In this document: in pieces, positions 1 through 5,150 of the stretch
Numbering within the stretch: position 1 is the stretch's first letter
Layout of the letters: the number at the start of each line of letters is the position of its first letter
NCBI GenBank assembly: GCA_035495465.1
Contig: DATJFX010000029.1
Span: 1 to 8,473, forward strand
Origin: DATJFX01 sp035495465
GTDB taxonomy: Bacteria > Patescibacteriota > Doudnabacteria > UBA920 > O2-02-FULL-48-8
Direction: 5' to 3'
DNA: 8,473 nt
The notes under the pieces: generated by a model
What the model was told of the DNA's origin: nothing
The model's database searches: none
The model's input: the letters and a program-made list of their open reading frames with translations, nothing else
Position numbers and translations under genes: made by a program

Positions 1-595
1 CAGTCACCGTAAAAATAGTTGCATCTGGTTTGTAAGTAATTTTTGTTCCTTGCTGCCATGGATCGTTTTTAGGCACTGACCCGGCCATTTTTACTTTGCC
101 AGTAGGTTTGCCTTGCTTGTATTCTTGGGTGTAAATTTTTCCGTCCCGACGCACTTCAGCTTTTACATAATCAGAAAGAGCATTTACCACAGCAGCGCCG
201 ACACCATGAAGTCCGCCAGAAACTTTGTATCCGGATGCTTCACCGCCAAATTTTCCACCAGCATGCAGAACTGTCAAAACTGTTTCTAAAGCTGATTTTT
301 TGGTTTGCTTGTGAACGTCAACTGGAATTCCTCGGCCATCGTCTTGCACTGAAGCCGAATTATCTGGATGAATTGTAACGTCGATTCGTTTGGCATACCC
401 AGCCATAGCTTCGTCTATAGAATTGTCTACTATTTCCTTCAACAAATGATGAAACCCTTCTTTCGCTGTGTTACCGATATACATGCCGGGGCGCTTCCGC
501 ACAGGCTCAAGACCCTCAAGGACAGTAATTTGTTCAGAGGTATAAGCTTTCTCAGCAGTATTTGGTTTCTTTTCTTCTTCGTCTTTTTTGGGCAT
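1..595 (-). CDS. gyrB: DNA gyrase subunit B, N-terminal part (cut by window edge)
   Basis: This encodes the ATPase end of the GyrB subunit of type II topoisomerase, which with GyrA introduces negative supercoils using ATP. The window holds the first 198 codons; the rest lies beyond base 1. Visible GHKL-ATPase motifs are VRKRPGMYIG (residues 32-41), EIVDNSIDEA (54-63, holding the general-base Glu and the Mg-binding Asn), DDGRGIP (85-91), HAGGKF (111-116) and the ATP-lid motif YKVSGGLHGVG (123-133). The ATG at 593-595 is preferred because it gives a short charged leader (about 20 residues rich in Lys and Glu) before conserved sequence, and a promoter lies just upstream. ParE shares these motifs, so gyrB rather than parE is a likelihood judgement. 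It has its own promoter after pheT. No Shine-Dalgarno sequence is visible. Confidence 0.93.
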   Translation of the reverse strand, partial: MPKKDEEEKKPNTAEKAYTSEQITVLEGLEPVRKRPGMYIGNTAKEGFHHLLKEIVDNSIDEAMAGYAKRIDVTIHPDNSASVQDDGRGIPVDVHKQTKKSALETVLTVLHAGGKFGGEASGYKVSGGLHGVGAAVVNALSDYVKAEVRRDGKIYTQEYKQGKPTGKVKMAGSVPKNDPWQQGTKITYKPDATIFTVT

Positions 596-621
596 AAAAA
601 TGACCCGGTTTGGGTATCTAT

Positions 622-650
622 ATTATAGCAGAAAACTTCCCCTAAATAAA
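622..650 (-). promoter_or_regulatory. Probable gyrB promoter (extended -10)
   Basis: Read on the minus strand, TGCTATAAT occupies 622-630: a perfect TATAAT -10 box (622-627) with an upstream TGn extension. A weak -35 candidate, TTTATT, lies at 645-650 with 17-base spacing. The predicted start of transcription is near base 615, giving a leader of about 20 nt before the gyrB ATG. The promoter sits in the 60-base gap after the pheT stop. No terminator hairpin is visible in this gap, so read-through from pheT into gyrB is also possible. Confidence 0.7.
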
Positions 651-655
651 GCCAT

Positions 656-2968
656 TTAATCGCGGATTTGGACGTTTAATTTGGCCTTTAACTCACCTAA
701 GATCTGGGAATGAATCTTTTCCACTTCTTCATCAGTTAAGGTCCTATCCGGAGCTTGATAAGTTAAGCGGAAAGTTAAGCTTTTTTTACCTGGTGTGACA
801 TTTTTCCCTCGATATACTTCGATTAACTCGACATCCTGTAAAAGTTTAAAGTTTTTTGGCGTGGCCACATCTTTCACTTGCTGCCAAGATAGATCTTCTC
901 GAACCAAAATTGCTACGTCGAGTTGCCTGGAAGGGTATCTATTAATAGTTTGAAATTCCGACGCTTGAATAAATTTCGCAAGCTCGTCAAACCTAAGCTC
1001 TGCCGCTATCCATTTAACCTCCCCTTGTGTCTCCGCCTGGATAGGGCCTAAATTCTGCCCATTGCTTAAGATATTTCCGGTTTGTTCATCAATTTGTTTT
1101 ACGGAAAAATCAATGCCCAGTCTATGAAATAATTCCTTAAGAGAGCCCACAAAATAATCTAGAGGCACAGCATCTTTTGAAAAACTTAATATATACAATC
1201 GCATCTCTTCCTTGATATAATCCCCGGATTTAAAGTAAGCATTGCCAATCTCAAACAAATTCCCTTTCGATTCGTACTTCGCATTCTGGGCGATCAATTT
1301 TTCATAATTCATACCCAAACCCAATCTTAAAAATTCCTGGTCCGAGCTTATCGGGTTTGCAACCTCAACTGCAGATTTCGGATCAATATTATATTTCTGT
1401 AAAAACGCGCGAGAGACAAAAGAGTATGTGTAGGCTTCATCAAATCCTAAAGACGCCAAGAGATCAGAAATTTTCTCCCGGATGCTCACTCGTGGATCAG
1501 AAAGGGACGCAGAACTTGTAAAGTTCGGTGAAATATTTGGTATTTTATCCAACCCCTCAAAACGAACAATTTCTTCGGCCAGATCCTGCCAGATTTTCAC
1601 ATCCGGCCGCCAAAAAGGAACTGTGACTCTTAGAGTATTAGCGCCGCTGACCGTAAAACCCATATTTGTTAAAATCTTTTTCTGAGAACTTTTGCTCAGA
1701 TTCAATCCCAGCAAGGCATTCACCTTATCCGGCTCCACTGAAACAATCGTAGGTTTAGAGGTTTTTATTCCCGTGGTCGCGTACTCTAAAGTCTTCCCAG
1801 AAGCATATTTGGCCAGTAAGTCTGAAGCTAGCTGCAAAGCTTGATCTACAAACGCTGAAGGCAAGGATCTTTCGAAGCGACTAGAAGCATCTGTGCGTAA
1901 GCCTAATTTTTTTGACGTAAGTCTGGTCTGTACAGAATTGAAATTCGCAGCTTCTAAGATTATCTCAGTCGTTGCATCCGTCACAGCGCTGTTTTGGCCT
2001 CCGATAATCCCGGCAATTGCCAGAGCTTGTTTGCTATCCGCAATTACCAATATATCCGAAGAAAGTTTTCGATCTTGACCGTCGAGGGTAGTTATAGTTT
2101 CATTGACATAGGCTTTTCTGACATTTATTCCGCCATTTACTTTCATGGCATCGAAAGCATGCATCGGCTGGCCCATTTCCAACATAACATAGTTCGTAAT
2201 ATCTACGACATTATTGATCGGTCTTAAACCCGATTCTTTCAGGCGGTTTTGGATAAACTGAGGGGAAGGTCCGACTGAAATATTACTGATTCGGAGCGCA
2301 GAGTATAAACTGCAGAGCTTTGGTTCAGAAACACGTACTTTTAAAATATTAGAACGTAATTTAGTAACCGTTTTGGCAACAGGCTTGGCTTGGTACTTGG
2401 AATTAGTCAGCGCGGAAATTTCCCATGCCACTCCACGATACGAAAGAATATCCGGACGGTTTGCGGGGACAGAAATATCAAAAATAATTTCTTTGCTGTT
2501 TTTAGGTGAAAAATCAGAACCCAATTCCAAATTTTTGTCCAAAAGTAAAATTCCTTCTGAGTCACCAGCAAGCCCTAGTTCTTTGGCTGAACAAATCATG
2601 CCCTGGGATTCTACGCCCCGAATTGTCGCCTTATTTAAAACAAAAGACTGGCCAGAAGCATCATGGGTATTAACAGGTATCACAGCACCGGGTAAAGCCA
2701 GAGGGACAAAAGCTCCCACATCAAAATTCCATGCCCCGCAAACCACTGGGCTAATATTTTGTTTACCATCTGTAAGTTCAATTACACGCAAGCGATCGGC
2801 ATTCGGATGTTTTTCAATTTTCGTAACTTTCGCCACGATGATGCCCGGAAACTCAGAATTTTTTACGACTTCCGTTTCGAAGGCTCGCACAGATAAAAGC
2901 TCTGCAAGATCTTTTGCAGAACCTTTGTGTCCGCTTAATTGTGCTAGCCATTCGTATGAAAATTTCAT
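656..2968 (-). CDS. pheT: Phenylalanine--tRNA ligase beta subunit
   Basis: This is the 770-residue beta chain of the (alpha-beta)2 cytoplasmic enzyme that charges tRNA-Phe; it carries tRNA recognition and editing of mis-charged tyrosine. The length is close to the usual 790-800. Domains in order: N-terminal segment; EMAP-II-like OB-fold tRNA-binding domain (about 40-150, with HPNADRL at 54-60); RPDILSYRG (171-179); B3/B4 editing domain (about 212-375) with NNVVDITNY, GQPMHAFD including His270, GGQNSAV, and Glu339 in ILEAANF, so the editing pocket looks intact; RTDASSRFER (358-367); B5 domain (about 405-475); catalytic-like core (about 485-660); and a C-terminal ferredoxin-fold anticodon-binding domain (about 676-769). 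The ATG follows directly on the TAA of the upstream TSP3 gene (TAAATG), so translation is probably coupled by re-initiation. No Shine-Dalgarno sequence is seen. Confidence 0.97.
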   Translation of the reverse strand: MKFSYEWLAQLSGHKGSAKDLAELLSVRAFETEVVKNSEFPGIIVAKVTKIEKHPNADRLRVIELTDGKQNISPVVCGAWNFDVGAFVPLALPGAVIPVNTHDASGQSFVLNKATIRGVESQGMICSAKELGLAGDSEGILLLDKNLELGSDFSPKNSKEIIFDISVPANRPDILSYRGVAWEISALTNSKYQAKPVAKTVTKLRSNILKVRVSEPKLCSLYSALRISNISVGPSPQFIQNRLKESGLRPINNVVDITNYVMLEMGQPMHAFDAMKVNGGINVRKAYVNETITTLDGQDRKLSSDILVIADSKQALAIAGIIGGQNSAVTDATTEIILEAANFNSVQTRLTSKKLGLRTDASSRFERSLPSAFVDQALQLASDLLAKYASGKTLEYATTGIKTSKPTIVSVEPDKVNALLGLNLSKSSQKKILTNMGFTVSGANTLRVTVPFWRPDVKIWQDLAEEIVRFEGLDKIPNISPNFTSSASLSDPRVSIREKISDLLASLGFDEAYTYSFVSRAFLQKYNIDPKSAVEVANPISSDQEFLRLGLGMNYEKLIAQNAKYESKGNLFEIGNAYFKSGDYIKEEMRLYILSFSKDAVPLDYFVGSLKELFHRLGIDFSVKQIDEQTGNILSNGQNLGPIQAETQGEVKWIAAELRFDELAKFIQASEFQTINRYPSRQLDVAILVREDLSWQQVKDVATPKNFKLLQDVELIEVYRGKNVTPGKKSLTFRLTYQAPDRTLTDEEVEKIHSQILGELKAKLNVQIRD

Positions 2969-3670
2969 TTACATGCCAAATGAGGATTTAAGCGTGGTGA
3001 TGGTCGGCTCATGAAGACCAAATTGGGTCGTATCATCAGCAATCTGCTGCTTACGCGCGTCCGTAAATTTTATAGCCGGTGTTAAGGGATCATAATTATT
3101 CTTAACCTGAAATCCGTCGACCCAATTGTTTTGCCTGACAAGATCGCGGCGGTCGGTAAATTTCTGGGTCGGTTCGGTTTTATAAATATTCACTTCATCT
3201 CCATCTGCCAAACCGTCTTGGTCAGTATCGGGATTTGTCGGGTCAGTGTTCGCTACGAATTCGTCGTAATTATTTAAGCCATCTGAATCCGGGTCTGCAG
3301 TATCGCCGCAAACTTCCGGATTGTCACAGGTTTCTTTCTGAAAATACTTGGTAGTCCAGATCTTAGGCAATTTCGTGCTCGGTGAGTTGTCAGGAGTTTG
3401 GCTGGTCTGGGAAGGAGTGCGGTTTCTAAAGAAAAGAAAAGCGCCACCACTTAGAAGCAGAATAACAATAATTGCTAAAACTATATAAAATCGCGCTTTG
3501 CCTCCGCCTGGAGGTGAATTTTTTTGCATAACTGGCAGCGGTGCGGCCGGGACCGGACTAGAAAGCGCAGAAGAAAAGCCTGGATGCTTCGGCATGACCT
3601 GAAAAGTTAAATCCTGGGGATTTACAGGTTCGACTGGGATAGGTTTAGGAGATTGTTGGAGAGGTTCCAT
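2969..3670 (-). CDS. Membrane-anchored TSP3-repeat (calcium-binding-type) protein
   Basis: This 233-residue protein has no recognisable enzyme domain. Residues 1-59 are proline-rich and polar. One hydrophobic helix follows at about 60-81 (FYIVLAIIVILLLSGGAFLF), with basic residues on both sides (KAR before, FRNR after). A Ser/Thr/Pro/Gln-rich linker runs to about 100. Two Asp-rich loops come next: DPDSDGLNNYDEF (126-138) and TDPTNPDTDQDGLADGDE (142-159), matching the bacterial thrombospondin type 3 pattern whose Asp side chains bind Ca2+ in known members. Cys115 and Cys121 just before the repeats could form a disulfide if the region is outside the cell. The likely topology is short inside, long outside. 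Residues 166-233 match nothing I know. The gene starts 23 bases after pheS and its TAA abuts the pheT ATG, so it is an internal member of the phe operon. A link to tRNA charging is not shown; its function is unknown. Confidence 0.85.
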   Translation of the reverse strand: MEPLQQSPKPIPVEPVNPQDLTFQVMPKHPGFSSALSSPVPAAPLPVMQKNSPPGGGKARFYIVLAIIVILLLSGGAFLFFRNRTPSQTSQTPDNSPSTKLPKIWTTKYFQKETCDNPEVCGDTADPDSDGLNNYDEFVANTDPTNPDTDQDGLADGDEVNIYKTEPTQKFTDRRDLVRQNNWVDGFQVKNNYDPLTPAIKFTDARKQQIADDTTQFGLHEPTITTLKSSFGM

Positions 3671-3693
3671 AAAATTAGTAATTAATCTTAAAT

Positions 3694-4722
3694 TTAAAAC
3701 TGCTTAAGGAAACGAATATCATTTTCATAAAACATACGGACATCAGGGATGTTATATTTAAGCATAGCAATTCGGGAAATACCTAAGCCAAAGGCAAAAC
3801 CCGAGTATTGACCCTCCTTGTAATGAGCATGTTCAAAAACTTTCGGGTGAATCATACCCGCGCCGGCCATTTCCAGCCAACCCACGTGGCTACAGATAGA
3901 ACAGCCTTTTTTCTGGCAAAAAATACAACTCATCAAAACCTCAAAGCTCGGCTCAGTAAAGGGAAAATAAGAAGAACGAAGCTTGATTTCAATTTTCGAG
4001 TTAAAAAGCTGCTGGAAAAAATTTAATAACGTAGCTTTCAAATTGGCCAGTGAAATATTTTCGCCAACTAAAAATCCTTCAGTATAGTCCCAGGTATGTT
4101 CATGGCGGGCATCTGTCGCCTCATGGCGAAATACCCGACCAGAAGATACTACAGCAAATGGCGGAGTATTTTTTTCCATCACCCGAACCTGCATAGGCGA
4201 GATATGGGTGCGCAAAAGAAGTTTGTCTGACCCTTTCGAACCTTGAGCTTTTATATAGAAAGTATCCCACATGTCTCGGGCTGGATGTTCTGCCGGAATA
4301 TTTAGCGCCTCGAAGTTATAATAATCCGATTCAACTTCGGGACCTAAGACAACCCCAAAGCCTAACTGTTGAAAAATTCTCTCCACCTCTCGCCTAACCT
4401 GAGTAATCGGATGAAGGTGTCCCAAAACTGGCTTAGTGCCATCGACGGTTAAATCTATAAATTCTTTTTTGCCGGAATTTTTTATGCTCTGGCGCTTTTC
4501 ATCAAACTGCTTCCACATTTCCAGCTTTAACTCATTGGCCTCGGCTCCTAAAATTTTCCTTTGGCGTGCGTCAATATCTTTTAGAGAGCGAAGGATATGA
4601 GTTAATTTCCCCTGCTTGCGACCAAAATACTTCACGACTAATTCATCGAGTTTTTGCAAATCTTGGGTTGAATCCAGCTCGGTTTGGATCTGCTCTTTAA
4701 GTTGCTTAAGGCTTTCGATCAT
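3694..4722 (-). CDS. pheS: Phenylalanine--tRNA ligase alpha subunit
   Basis: This is the catalytic alpha chain of phenylalanyl-tRNA synthetase, a class II enzyme that forms Phe-adenylate and transfers it to tRNA-Phe. It has 342 residues from the ATG at 4720-4722 (E. coli: 327). Residues 1 to about 85 form the N-terminal helical region typical of tRNA-binding coiled coils. Catalytic motifs follow, numbered from this ATG: HPIT (104-107), EVESDYYNFEALNIP with HPARDMWDTFY (motif 1 region, about 129-156), RTHISPMQVR (171-180), GRVFRHEATD (motif 2, 195-204), SYFPFTEPS and GFAFGLGISR (motif 3, 308-317). Two positions are unusual: the normal FHQxEG is WDYTEG (211-216) and the usual GxGxER is GLGISR. 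Residues 266-277 carry a CxxC-x4-CxxC insertion. A TTG at 4731 would add three residues, but neither start has a Shine-Dalgarno sequence and ATG is the simpler choice. The start overlaps the upstream membrane gene by 17 bases. Confidence 0.96.
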   Translation of the reverse strand: MIESLKQLKEQIQTELDSTQDLQKLDELVVKYFGRKQGKLTHILRSLKDIDARQRKILGAEANELKLEMWKQFDEKRQSIKNSGKKEFIDLTVDGTKPVLGHLHPITQVRREVERIFQQLGFGVVLGPEVESDYYNFEALNIPAEHPARDMWDTFYIKAQGSKGSDKLLLRTHISPMQVRVMEKNTPPFAVVSSGRVFRHEATDARHEHTWDYTEGFLVGENISLANLKATLLNFFQQLFNSKIEIKLRSSYFPFTEPSFEVLMSCIFCQKKGCSICSHVGWLEMAGAGMIHPKVFEHAHYKEGQYSGFAFGLGISRIAMLKYNIPDVRMFYENDIRFLKQF

Positions 4723-5086
4723 TTTTAACAATTAAATAAGATTCAAAACATACTACGGCCAATACTAGGAAAGTGGCATTTAACCAGGTCAATAGATTTC
4801 GACTGGCCAGAGCTAACGCCCCCGCAAGAATTATGGTAAGCCAAACCGCCTGTCTACTGGCCGTGACCATATACTGGCCAATTAATTCCCTTTGGCCAAA
4901 CCATTTTCGAACATACATGCCAATCAAAGAAAAAACAGAAAAAGAACAAAGACACAATAAACTATAAAATAACAGCAGATGAGTCCAGCCTTCAGGTGGA
5001 ACTAAAAACAAGGTAATTACAACACCTGTTCCGAATACAATTACCGAGGTCGCATGAAGAATAATGTAGAGTTTGTTTTTCTGCAA
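4706..5086 (-). CDS. Small four-helix membrane protein upstream of pheS, function unknown
   Basis: This 126-residue protein is almost entirely hydrophobic, with four likely membrane helices at about 7-29, 34-58, 79-97 and 102-120. The loop between helices 2 and 3 is charged (RKWFGQRELIGQ, 60-71). ASRQAVWL (76-83) at the start of helix 3 and LLTWL (98-102) resemble motifs I recall from small conserved membrane proteins of CPR bacteria; that is memory, not a search. There is no signal peptide cleavage site and no catalytic motif. The start must be the TTG at 5084-5086: an in-frame TGA lies only two codons upstream and the next internal Met is at residue 57, too late to leave a whole first helix. 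It is the first gene of the run leading into pheS, which it overlaps by 17 bases, so the two are co-transcribed and probably translationally coupled. A promoter lies about 20 bases upstream. Confidence 0.8.
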   Translation of the reverse strand: MQKNKLYIILHATSVIVFGTGVVITLFLVPPEGWTHLLLFYSLLCLCSFSVFSLIGMYVRKWFGQRELIGQYMVTASRQAVWLTIILAGALALASRNLLTWLNATFLVLAVVCFESYLIVKNDRKP

Positions 5087-5105
5087 GAGAGTTCAAAGCA
5101 CATTA

Positions 5106-5133
5106 ATTATACCAGATTTGGAGAATAATACAA
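5106..5133 (-). promoter_or_regulatory. Probable promoter of the membrane protein-pheS-TSP3-pheT operon
   Basis: On the minus strand TGGTATAAT occupies 5106-5114, an extended -10 with a perfect TATAAT (5106-5111). A partial -35, TTGTAT, lies at 5128-5133 with 16-base spacing. Predicted initiation near base 5099 gives a leader of only about 13 nt before the TTG start. That is too short for a T-box or a phenylalanine leader-peptide attenuator, so none of the usual phe operon control devices is present here. The promoter fills the 64-base gap after the helicase-nuclease stop. Confidence 0.7.
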
Positions 5134-5150
5134 AATTTTAATCCGTTTCC

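Noticed and set aside
368..628. An 86-codon plus-strand open frame opposite the gyrB start
   Set aside because: It is antisense to clear GyrB sequence and to the gyrB promoter, and its Phe-rich product reflects the complement of the Lys/Glu-rich gyrB leader.
624..656. A ten-codon minus-strand frame beginning at an ATG directly after the pheT stop
   Set aside because: It is too short to support as a gene, it runs through the gyrB -10 box and has no known counterpart.
2373..3014. A 213-codon open frame on the plus strand opposite pheT
   Set aside because: It lies wholly opposite pheT and the end of the TSP3 gene, has no recognisable domain and no promoter or ribosome binding site. It is the mirror of strongly conserved pheT coding.
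4723..4731. TTG at 4729-4731 as the start of pheS, adding three residues
   Set aside because: No Shine-Dalgarno sequence favours it, the extra residues are not conserved in families I know, and an ATG lies three codons downstream.
5087..5150. A T-box or phenylalanine leader attenuator ahead of the phe operon
   Set aside because: The predicted leader is about 13 nt, and no Phe-rich leader peptide or competing hairpins are present in the gap.
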